Below are positions 36,501-45,800 of a stretch of 64,000 nt of DNA, one piece after another; within the stretch, counting starts at the first letter, position 1; every line of letters starts with the position of its first letter. Below the pieces are notes generated by a model. That model was given only the letters and a program-made list of their open reading frames with translations, searched no databases and was not told the origin of the DNA. The DNA comes from M3007 sp044230315 (GTDB lineage: Bacteria > Bacteroidota > Bacteroidia > Chitinophagales > Saprospiraceae). Made by a program: the position numbers and the translations under genes. Location: assembly GCA_044230315.1 (NCBI GenBank), contig JBGARJ010000001.1, positions 217,504 through 281,503 on the forward strand, written 5' to 3'.

Positions 36501-37911
36501 TTTCGCAGAATCAACCGTATCCGTGCAAGTCTACCATTGCGACGGCAGCGTTGATGCCGGGCCCGATCAAACGATCAACCTGGGCGAAGGTGTTTTGATC
36601 GGTACGAAGGATACCTCGGGTATGGCGTTGTACAATTGGTATCCACAAACGGGCCTGGACAATCCGAATGCCGCACAGCCTTATGCGACACCAACGGAAA
36701 CTACCACCTATATTGTTTACAGTCACGGCATGGAACACGGTTGCTTTCGCCCGGCAAGCGACACGGTGACCGTTACCGTTTGCCGTCTTTATTATGCTGA
36801 TGCAGACGGCGATGGTTATGGCGATGCTGCATCGTCCGTTCTTGCCTGCGCACCGCCTCCCGGTTATGTGGCAAATAACGCCGATTGTAATGATGCCGAC
36901 GCCACTGAAAACCCCGCTGCACTCGAAATTTGTAACAACGGCAAGGATGACAATTGCAACGGTGTAACCGATGAAAACGGCTCCGTGATGCTTACATCGG
37001 GTCTTACCGGTTTTTTCCCTTTCAACGGCAATGCCAACGATGTGAGCCCGACGGCAATAAACGGCAATCCGGTAAATACCACCCTTACCAATGCTCTGAA
37101 CGCTCCGAACAGCGCTTACCATTTCAACGGCGCCACAGCATTGATCCAGGCGGGTGGCGACAACCGTGGCGTTGAAAACGAGGTATCTGTTGTTGCTTGG
37201 ATAAAAACGACCGAAGCGGCCAAGGGCCAGTGGGTGGCGGGTAAATATAGTTTTGACGAGGATAAAGGGTATTCGATCGCAATCGGCAATAGCCAAAACG
37301 CTTTTATCGGCCAAGCCGCTATGAGCGGAAGGGACGGCAGCGGCGAATATTTTTCGTCGGGATTCAGTACTTCAGTTGTGAACGACGGCAACTGGCATTG
37401 CCTGGTAGGCACGGCTGGCAATGGAGAGTGGAAAATTTACGTGGACGGGGTTTTTCAAAACGGCATTTCCGGCACGACGCTTAAATTAGCCACTTCTTCC
37501 GACGTGCCGTTTACAATTGGCTGGAATACCCATCCGAGTTTCCCCATGTGGATGAACGGCGACATTGACGATGTCCGCATCTACAACCGCGTATTAAGTG
37601 CGTGCGAAGTCGATTCGGTTTGCTCTACCAATTTGGTTTCAGGTATAAGCGATCAAGTATCTGAAATCGCCCTGCGCATCTTCCCCAACCCCAACACCGG
37701 CGCATTTACCGTCGCGCTTCCCGAACCGGCGCCTCCGGGCATGCGCTTCCGCCTGCTCGACCTTACCGGGCGGCTGGTACTGGAAATGCCGGCGGAGACG
37801 GGTATTGCCAGCCAATCCGTAAATGCAGTCAAATTACCATCGGGGCTGTATCTGTTGCAGGTCATATCCGATCACCGGGTACTGGCGGTGAAGCGGTTTG
37901 TGAAAGAGTAA
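33574..37911 (+). CDS. T9SS-exported tyrosinase-like copper protein with LamG domain
   Basis: 1445 residues with a signal peptide (MKRNILYACCLLLAHWYNVA). Residues about 290-470 form a tyrosinase-type domain. Candidate CuA ligands are His323, His329 and His338 (YHALFGQHG and FFPWHRGF); candidate CuB ligands are His432, His436 (AEHGSVHVNIGG) and His459 (YLWHAYVDDLYW). The FFPWHR motif is diagnostic. Next come the DIWVR module shared with the preceding M4 protein, Ig-like segments with VDAGPDQTINLGEGV, one metal-binding repeat (YADADGDGYGDA), a LamG-like concanavalin domain (GFFPFNGNANDVSPTAING onwards) and a type A T9SS sorting domain. Oxidation of phenols outside the cell is expected from the family; the substrate is unknown. 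Confidence 0.88.
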   Translation: MKRNILYACCLLLAHWYNVASVAAQVSNYSFFQFEDNYAPIGGTQLGTASNDDEYFVGSTAGGSTPTGPGFPIGFGFIYNGQIFDRVGINTNGWISFGQSTLSPAVDMTSTNVYAPLASTASTTPAQLRCRLAAFGANLQGQTGSSLSIQTIGNAPSRVCVIQWTNYKRFGTAVLNDALNFQIRLYESSHAIVMVYGTNNFSPGFNVNAQVGLSGTNSTDFNNRTTASDWNSTTAGTNAAMGCAVHGLITPPKNSLSLSWSPCVTGTLPGGSFRRRDIYAFTPAERAQLRDLIVQFILDANPNPLLGNGLGNGTSGYTGTQYHALFGQHGNCNFFPWHRGFIKKLEDYLLKKPGGECFVPLPKWTPISPIPSEFFYDGTGTNNNSVTNGTLVNQNPLTSGPNSYYFYDLESIPCEISSGILCDFSTLAEAEHGSVHVNIGGVMGSIGSAAGAAIFYLWHAYVDDLYWNFESSCDPGSNPGCDLFTRDNSDDYGLEPNPNVQVWYSPDIWVRNTQDALVNASVPGYYTMGCVDDALRHQDPEYSLTTPVYVYVKVRNRGMQSITGAKLRLYFTKSSPGELWPDTWVNNGVNGDEITTGGGVPLPYLVPGDIYTVEIPWFPPAPPGNLPTMYCLLSRIISPDDPITFEQGTTGSPHPIFDNVLNNNNIATKNVYVVNNTPGIVGNSGTYTMSASAEGLGLIQFVPVPHPDLGVSYTDVGAVTVALGGFYTNWEKAMFAASPFIEKVGGNNIRLLSGGGPGDYWIKALLEKNDTSSIHLNFQLNSNFSANYGYRDWNFDLSQEVYDISATGQLPGVFLSAQHYNIAIDYPCEAHAGPDTLILSGGCAVIGSQPVCASCDFGWTENGVAVPGATGPNLQACPTFTSTYVLTVRDTASGCHFSDTVTVYVDRICSAEIGPSQYVIEHGQCVQIGGPGSTCPDCQFFWTPTTGLSNPNISNPIVCPSDDIVYTLTVVRDSFCFAESTVSVQVYHCDGSVDAGPDQTINLGEGVLIGTKDTSGMALYNWYPQTGLDNPNAAQPYATPTETTTYIVYSHGMEHGCFRPASDTVTVTVCRLYYADADGDGYGDAASSVLACAPPPGYVANNADCNDADATENPAALEICNNGKDDNCNGVTDENGSVMLTSGLTGFFPFNGNANDVSPTAINGNPVNTTLTNALNAPNSAYHFNGATALIQAGGDNRGVENEVSVVAWIKTTEAAKGQWVAGKYSFDEDKGYSIAIGNSQNAFIGQAAMSGRDGSGEYFSSGFSTSVVNDGNWHCLVGTAGNGEWKIYVDGVFQNGISGTTLKLATSSDVPFTIGWNTHPSFPMWMNGDIDDVRIYNRVLSACEVDSVCSTNLVSGISDQVSEIALRIFPNPNTGAFTVALPEPAPPGMRFRLLDLTGRLVLEMPAETGIASQSVNAVKLPSGLYLLQVISDHRVLAVKRFVKE

Positions 37912-38066
37912 CATACGTGTTTGCAGGCTGGGCCGGTTTGGCGTACTGCTCAAATTCGGTCCAGCCAACTTTGTTGTGCTGAAACGACCCGGCTTGCGCC
38001 GGATATTACTTTTAATCCACGGCCTTAATGTTTTCGGTTAAGTTGCTCATTCAACCATATTCACCT

Positions 38067-38882
38067 ATGAAAGCGATTCAAATAGTAACGATCACGGGGC
38101 TATTGTTCCTGGCGCTGCAGTGCAGCAACGACCCGGCCCGGCATTCCCAAAAACTCGACAAAGCGTTGAGCGGCCTGAACCGGTTAAACGTGACCGAACG
38201 GGAAGAATTCGCCGTTCTGAACCTGATCACCGACAGCGCCGACCTGCGTTTCCCGGTGTATTCCCTGGCGGGCGAGCGGCTTACCCAGGCACAGATCCGC
38301 GAGAAGAAAATGAATGTAACGGTCGAATGCTACGGCGAAAGCCTGACGGATTTGAAAGCGGTCGTTTACCGGGATTTGACGAAGGCCGAACTGGATGCCT
38401 GGATCAACGTGATTCGGGCAAAAAGCAAGTTGGAAAACCAGGCGCTAAAAAGTTGGGTCGGCCGGCAGGCGCCGGCTTTTACTGCCACGGATGTCAATGG
38501 AAACCAGGTGGATTTAGCCCGGTTGGCGGGGAAGGTGGTGGTACTCAATTTTTGGTTTATCGGCTGTTTCGCCTGCGAGGAGGAAATGCCCGAGCTGAAC
38601 AGGATCGCGGCCGAATACAAGGACCGGGACGTCGTTTTCGTCGCGCTGAATTTTGACCCCGTTGCCGAAACGAAGACGTTTTTGCGGCGCACCCGTTTTG
38701 ATTACCAGATCGTGGCGGCGGCGCAGCCCATTTTCGACAACTTCGGAGTGAGGCCTTGCCCGACGAATATGGTTATCGACCGCAGCGGGCAAGTTGTTTT
38801 TGCCGATTCGGGGTACAAGCCCTATGAAGACCTTTCGTACAAACAAATCACCGGCGCGATCAACCGCGTTTTGCAACAATAA
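38067..38882 (+). CDS. TlpA-like thiol-disulfide oxidoreductase lipoprotein
   Basis: 271 residues from MKAIQIVTITGLLFLALQCS, where LALQC is a lipobox with Cys19 as the lipidation site. The frame is open 13 codons upstream, but the lipoprotein signal fixes this start. Residues about 30-125 form an N-terminal region without known family. Residues about 132-271 are a TlpA/ResA thioredoxin fold with the redox motif Cys167-Phe-Ala-Cys170 (WFIGCFACEEEMPELN) and the cis-proline segment RPCPTNMVIDRSG. It reduces or exchanges disulfides in the periplasm, for example for cytochrome maturation or secreted proteins. The next gene starts 19 bp after the stop, so they are probably cotranscribed. Confidence 0.88.
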   Translation: MKAIQIVTITGLLFLALQCSNDPARHSQKLDKALSGLNRLNVTEREEFAVLNLITDSADLRFPVYSLAGERLTQAQIREKKMNVTVECYGESLTDLKAVVYRDLTKAELDAWINVIRAKSKLENQALKSWVGRQAPAFTATDVNGNQVDLARLAGKVVVLNFWFIGCFACEEEMPELNRIAAEYKDRDVVFVALNFDPVAETKTFLRRTRFDYQIVAAAQPIFDNFGVRPCPTNMVIDRSGQVVFADSGYKPYEDLSYKQITGAINRVLQQ

Positions 38883-38901
38883 AAACAACGGTAACGACGC
38901 C

Positions 38902-39768
38902 ATGCTCTTCCAAATCGTACGCCGGCTGTTAGGCCGGGCGCCTGACCAAACGCCGGCGCCCGGTATTCAGACCCGGCAACAACAACACATTTTCGAAGGT
39001 AAAACGGTGGAATCCAGTATATTCGGCCAGCTGGAACAACTCATTTCCGATGGCCAGACGGCGGCCGCGCTCGAGCTGTTCGCCCGGACCGGGCACGAAG
39101 ATGGGCCAATCTTGCAGGATCAGTTCGACGCGGCGCAGGCGCTGTATTTGGCGGGAACGATGGATGCTGAAACCTGGACCAGAACGAAGGCAAGGTTGCA
39201 TTACGCGCTGCTGGAGTGCTGCCGGCAGGCCGAAGCGGATAACCGGGCTGCATCCGCTTCGCTTCCGGATCAAATCCAGGATTTATTAGCCCGGGGTAAA
39301 TTGGAGTCGGCGCTTCAGCTGCTTGTTCAAAACGGGTACACACCAGCGGCCGGGCTCATGACCCGGTTGGAACAGGCGGCGGGACAATTTGACGCCGGCA
39401 CGATCGACTTCGATGCCTGGATGCATATTCAGAATCAGATCATGGTCGAAGTGTTGAAAATGCTCCACCCCGAGCAGCCAGTAATATCGGTGGAAAGGAT
39501 ACCCGAAAAGAAAATCACCATCATAAATGTGCAGGATGTGGCGATCCGGGTCCAAATCCGGCAATGCCTGGATCGGCAGGACCTGGAAACGGCCATTGCC
39601 CTGTGCAAGGCCCACGGCGAGGAGTCGGTGCTGCTGGAAGCGCGCTACAATTCCATGCAAAAACACGCCGCCATGGGTTTGCTGACCACAAAGGAACTGG
39701 ATGAAACCAGGCGCAATCTCCTGGATGACATTCGGGAAGCACTGGACGCTGTTGAATCAACCGAATAA
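38902..39768 (+). CDS. Protein with three effector-associated-domain-like (EAD) helical repeats
   Basis: 288 residues from MLFQIVRRLLGRAPDQTPAP, with no signal peptide. The frame is open upstream but overlaps the TlpA-like gene. Three copies of a 65-70 residue helical module follow: about 40-105 (LEQLISDGQTAAALELFAR), about 120-185 (IQDLLARGKLESALQLLVQ) and about 215-285 (IRQCLDRQDLETAIALCKAH then LLEARYNSMQKHAAMGLLTT). The pattern of a helix with 'G-x-x-E-x-A-L-x-L-L', then 'L-x-A-R-Y-N', then a 'G' and a final 'L-L-x-x-I' helix is that of the effector-associated domain 11 type found in bacterial conflict proteins. Normally one copy is fused to an NTPase, protease or TIR; here three stand alone. 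The family call is from memory of the motif and moderately certain. Confidence 0.6.
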   Translation: MLFQIVRRLLGRAPDQTPAPGIQTRQQQHIFEGKTVESSIFGQLEQLISDGQTAAALELFARTGHEDGPILQDQFDAAQALYLAGTMDAETWTRTKARLHYALLECCRQAEADNRAASASLPDQIQDLLARGKLESALQLLVQNGYTPAAGLMTRLEQAAGQFDAGTIDFDAWMHIQNQIMVEVLKMLHPEQPVISVERIPEKKITIINVQDVAIRVQIRQCLDRQDLETAIALCKAHGEESVLLEARYNSMQKHAAMGLLTTKELDETRRNLLDDIREALDAVESTE

Positions 39769-39881
39769 TTTTATATGAAACTGTTCACTTGCCGTTGCAG
39801 GTGTCCTCACCACAACAAGCCTAGGTTCGAGAAATTTTCATCTATTATTTCTTCCCGATTGCTTAATAACACCTTGCATAC

Positions 39882-42800
39882 ATGAAACAGGCGCTGATTA
39901 CTTTACTCATCACCCTGGCAATTGCCTTGACCGGCCTGGCCCAATCCTGCCTGCCCGACGGCATCAGTTTTCACTCTCAGGTTGATATCGACATTTTCCC
40001 GCTGCAGCACCCGAACTGCACGTCGGTGGAAGGAGATGTTTACCTCTATGGCGGCGACATCAGTAACCTGCAGGGGCTGTCCAACCTGACTTCTATCGGC
40101 GGAACCCTCACCATCACCTATACCGGAACCCTGCCGGATTTAAGCGGACTGAACAACCTGGTGTCCATCGGCGGCAACCTGGTGATCGAACAAACGACTG
40201 GACTGCTTACGCTGAACGGTCTGAATAAACTCGCTACCATAGGGGGCAAATTTCAGGTGTGGAACAACGGCAGCCTCCAAAATTGTAACGGCCTGGGGGC
40301 GCTTACCGACATCGGTCAGGACCTCGATATCCGGGACTGCAATGCGCTCCAAAACATCGACGCCCTGCTGCAACTCCACACCATCGGCGGCAGCCTTATA
40401 GTGGCCTACAATGCCGCATTGCAGCACCTTGACGGATTGGCAACGCTCGAAAAACTCGGTAAAAACGTCGAAATTTCCTACAACCAGAGCCTCGCACATT
40501 TCAACGCCCTGGGTAAAGTAGAAACCGTGGAAATACTGTACGTGCTCAACAATCCGGCGTTGACGGATTTGAAGGGGCCGGACAGCCTGAAAACGATCAA
40601 GAACGAACTGCGCATCATCGACAACCCGGCCCTTTCCGACTTGAGCGGGCTGTCCGGTCTGAACAGCGTCGGGGCCGGGCTTTGGCTGCAAAATTGCGCG
40701 GCGCTGACCAATCTGCACGGATTGGAGCAACTCGCCTCTGTCGGCGGGGCACTGGTCATCGACAACAACCAAAGCCTGGTCAATGTGGCTTCGCTGTCCA
40801 GCCTTACTACAATAGGCGCGGAATTGCGCCTATCTCAAAACACGGCCCTGCTCAATTTGGACGGCCTGCAAAACCTCGACTCCCTGGGGTACAGCCTCGA
40901 AGTAACTGGAAACCTGCAGCTAACAGACATTGCCGGGCTGTCGGGCCTGAAGATTATTGCCGGCGGTTTATACATCAGCGGCAACAATGCACTCACCAGT
41001 CTGGCCGGTTTGGAGAATATTACCAGTATTACAGGTGGCGATTTGAACTTAACCCAAAATATCGCGCTGACCGACATCACAGCTTTGGACAAGTTGCAAT
41101 TTATTTTGGGCGGCCTCAACATCGTTTACTGCTCCCAACTCAGCAGCCTGGTAGGCCTGCACAACCTGACGGATGTGGGTGGTTATGTGCAGATCCAGAA
41201 CAACCCCATGTTAACGGATCTGGCCGGATTGTTCAATCTAAAATCGGTAAGCGGGAATTTGGACATCTCCTACAACGACGCACTGAGCAATTTGCAGGGG
41301 CTTGAAAACCTCGGCTACTTGGGTGGGGAGTTTCGGATTTCCCACAATCCCCAGCTGTCTAACTGCGCTGCAGCAGGGGTGTGCGACCTCCTGCACATTC
41401 AGGCCGACAACATCTTCATCGAATTCAATAGCCCCGGCTGCAATTCTATCCAGGAAGTGTTGGGGCAGTGCCCGGCGCCCCGCCCGGTTGTGGTCAGCGT
41501 CCAAACTGACCCCGACGGCGACTGCCTTTTAGGTCCGGGCGCTTTGCCCGCCGGGGGCGTCCGGGTTCGCCAAACCGCGTTGTCCGGTTCACTCCGTCCG
41601 AGCGGAGACGATGGGCGCATTGCGTTCGACTTCACCGGCGCCGGTACCCTGACCCTGTCGCTGGAACAGTTTCCGGATCAGCACTGGTCGGTTTGTGAAA
41701 CCCCCATAGTGATCAACCCCGACACCGTGAGCGGCGATACCATTCGCGCTACCTTTTTGCTCAAGCCGCTCAGCGCCTGCCCCGAGCTGGAGGTTCGCCT
41801 GAACCTGCCACCGCAATTGGGCGATTGCGCTGTGGCATCCGGCGTGTCGGTATCCACGCAAAACCTCGGCGCCGCCGTTGCGAAAAATACGGTAACGGGC
41901 GTCGTCATGCCGGCGGTCTTTGAATTGCTGCATGCCGAACCGCCGGTTTCCGGGCAGGCGGGCGACACGCTCCTGTTCAATCTGGGCGACCTGGCGCCAT
42001 TTGCCACCGGGCGGGTCAACCTCACGGTGCGCCCCAAGTGCGGCGCCTTCGAATTGGGCCAAACTTTTTGCTGGGCGGCCCTTGCGCAGTTGGATAACCC
42101 CTGTCCCGTGGCCCCGGCTTCGGAAATCAGGGTATCGGCCGCCTGCGACGGCGATTCGATCCGGTTTGCCTTGAAAAATATCGGCAATGTGCCCACTCAG
42201 AACCTGCATCGCTTCCAACTCATCCGCAACAAGTACATCCAACGCACCGATACGTTTGCACTGGCGCCGCAGGCGACCTTGAACGTGGCCGTGCCGGCCG
42301 ATGGCGCTACCTGGCGGCTGGAGGCCACGCGGTCCGACGACGGCTCGCGCACCGCCGCGTCACTTGAAACCTGCGGTGGATTCACCCCCGGTTACCTGAC
42401 GGCTTTTTGGCAGGATCGCGGGCCTTTGGCCGCCGATTTCGATTGCCGCCAAATGACCACCGGATTTTCACCCTATACCCTGTCAGCCGTGCCCGGCGGA
42501 GTGGGGCCCACATACCTGCTCGCCGCCAACCAAGCGGTGGAATACACCATTACCTTCCAGAACCCAAAGAACGACACCGTGCATTACCTCGCCATCCGGG
42601 ATGCGCTGCCCGACGGGCTCGACCCTGCCAGTATTCAGCCGGTCGCAGCATCGCACCCGTACCAATGGCAGGTCCGGAACGACCGGACCCTCGTGGTGGA
42701 GTTTCCCGGCATCGATTTGCCGGACAGCATTGCCAACCCGGCCGCTTCGCGGGGCTTTTTTACCTTTCTTATCAACCAAATGCCCGACGTGCCGGCCGGC

Positions 42801-45800
42801 ACGCAACTGCTGAACAGCGCGTCGCTTCTGTTCGACAATACCACGCCCGTCGTTCAGACCAATCAATACCTGCATACGATCGGCGAGCCGTTTCCGAAAG
42901 GGCAGGCCTGCGCGGCGGGAGGTATTGCATTTTATGATCAAGGTCAGGTGGACCAGTTCCCGCTGAGCTACCCCGGCTGTACCCGAATCCTGGGCCCGGT
43001 AACCATTCAGTACACGGCGGTAGAAAACCTGGACGCGCTGAATGAAGTGCAATACATGGAGTATTTTTTTGCAGACGCTAACCCATATTTGAACGACTTG
43101 AGCGGCCTGCAAAGCCTCGACACCTGCGGGCATATTTACCTTTCCAAAAATCCGGCGTTAAAAACGTTGCACGGCCTCGAAAACTTGGTCCGGGTCAATG
43201 GCGACCTGTATATTGGCAATGAAAGCCCGGCGCCTGATGGCTTGACGGGCTTGGAAAACCTGCAATCCGTCGGTGGAAATGTGTCCATTGGAATTGCCGG
43301 TCTGAAAAACGCGACACCCCTCGGCAAACTGCGCTCGATAGGCGGCGATGCACAAATCGGCGGTGGTTTCGCCATGGAAAATTTACACGGATTGGAAAAT
43401 CTGGATTCGGTGGGCGGCACATTCAGTTTTATCTATTCTTCTATCATCAGCCTTGACGGCCTCGATAATCTGCGCACCATCGGCGGCGACCTCTGGCTTT
43501 GGGAAAACCCCAACCTGGCCAGCATCGCGGCCTTGCGTCAATTAAAAACCATTGGCGGAAACTTTATCCTGGAAAGTACGGCCCTGCCCGTTCTGGAGCA
43601 ACTCGACAGCCTGACTTCCATCGGCGGTGATGTGCGGGTGCTGACCAATCCGAATTTAATCAAAGTGGACGGCCTGAACAATTTGAAAACCGTTGGCTCG
43701 AGCATTCGGGTGACGGGAAACCTTAACCTTGCTCTTTTCAAAGGCCTGAATAACCTGGATTCGGTGCCGGGCGATGTCGAATTGGTGCTCAACCCGCTAC
43801 TCAGCGAGATGGACGCACTCCAGCGGCTCGAATCGGTGGGCGGGTATTTTCAATTTGGGAACAACCAGGCACTGGTTACGTTTGGCGGGCTGGACAGCCT
43901 GCGGCATGTCGGCGGCAGTTTTGTCGTGGGCGCCAACGATAACCTTAACTATTTTAACGGCTTCCATAATTTGATATCCGTTGGAAACACCTTTTCTATC
44001 GGCGACAACCCCAAACTGATCGATCTCTTCGGCTTCGAGCAACTGGATTCGGTAGGCGGCTCGGTAAGAATTGCTCAAAACCCCACGCTGAACAATCTGG
44101 AGGATTTGCGAAGCCTGCGCACGGTCGGCGGCGACTTTGACCTTGTCGGTAACTATAAGCTGGTGAACCTCGACAGCCTGATTCACCTGCGCGGGATCGG
44201 TGGGTATTTGCGCATTGAATCCAATGACCTACTGAAAGACCTGAAAGGGCTCAGCCAGCTCGATTCGATCGGTGGCGACCTGTCTATCCGCCTCACTGCA
44301 TCCCTGCGTTCGCTGGACGGCCTTCAATTACTCCAAAAAATTCCGGGCCGGCTTTTCATTGAGGGAAACCACAGTTTATTTGACCTGACGGGGCTGAACA
44401 ACGTCCGCGCCATCGATGGCGAAGTGTACTTGTACAATAACCCCGCAATGGCGGATTTGAGCGGTCTGAACAGCCTGAAAACCATCGGTGGAAATTTCAC
44501 TACCCGCTACAACGCCAAGCTCAACAATTTTGCGGCGCTGACCAAACTCCAATCCATAGCCGGCGATTTTTGGGTCAGCAACCACGATGCGCTCAAATCC
44601 TTTGCCGGCCTCGACAGCCTGAAAACCATTGGCGGCAATGCCGTTATCGAAGCGAACTATAACCTGAAAAGCCTGGAAGGGTGGGGTAGCCTGTCGACGG
44701 TTGGCGATTGGCTTTATATTGATCAGTACAACGGCCTCACAAAACTCGGTGCATTGAATCAACTCAGTTCCGTCAAAGGCATTCATATTTACGACAATCC
44801 CTATTTGGAAGAATTGGACGGCCTCAATCAGCTCGAAGCGATGCCCTTCGACCTTCGCATTTATAATAACCCGGCATTGAAAAAACTGAATGGTCTGGGC
44901 AATTTGAAATCGGTGGGCGTGCTTATGCGGTTGGATAACAACAAGGCGCTGGAAAATCTCGACGCGTTGAAAAACCTCAGCTCCGTCGGGGAATCTTTGA
45001 TTATCTCACACTGCGACTCGCTGATGAGCCTCGTCGGGCTCAACAGCTTGGCTTCGGTGGGATGGGCTTTGGACATCAGCCAGAATGGCCGGCTCAGCAC
45101 CCTCAACGGCCTCGAAGGCCTCGGCTCGATCGGCAACAACCTGTACATTTACAACAATGCGATCCTGTCGACTATCGAGGCGCTGAAAAACGTCCAATCG
45201 ATCGGCGGCGACCAGGTGTTTATCGCCGAAAATCCCTTGCTTTCCGATTGTTCGATCTATCCGGTGTGTCAGTTCCTGATCGACATGCAGGGCACCGCCA
45301 ATATTCATAGCAATGCGCCCGGTTGCGCCACCCCGGCTGAAGTGGAAGCGTATTGCGACCACACCCCCGTGCACGTGAGGGTGTTGCTGGACAACGACGG
45401 CGATTGCCTGCCTGGCGCCGCGGATACGCCCGCCGCCGATGTGCAGGTGTACCTGTCGGGAAGCCACCAAATGGTGCTCCGCCCCTCCGGGGCCGACGGG
45501 TTGGCTGATTTCAAGTACCTGGAGCAAGGTCCGCTCACGCTCCACTTGCCCCAGTTCCCGACGGCCAACTGGGCCGTTTGCCAGGATGTGGTCCACCTGA
45601 CACCCGGCGCCTCCCAGGATACGCTGTATGGCACTTTCCTGCTCAAACCCCTGGTTCAGTGCTCCGAACTAACCACTACCCTGGAATTGCCCACGGTTTT
45701 CCGGAGTTGCCTCCTTACATCCAATGTGTTGGTTTCCGTTAAAAATACCGGCACCGTGCCGGCAGAGGACGTCCTGACGGCTGTGGTAATGCCGCCGGTA

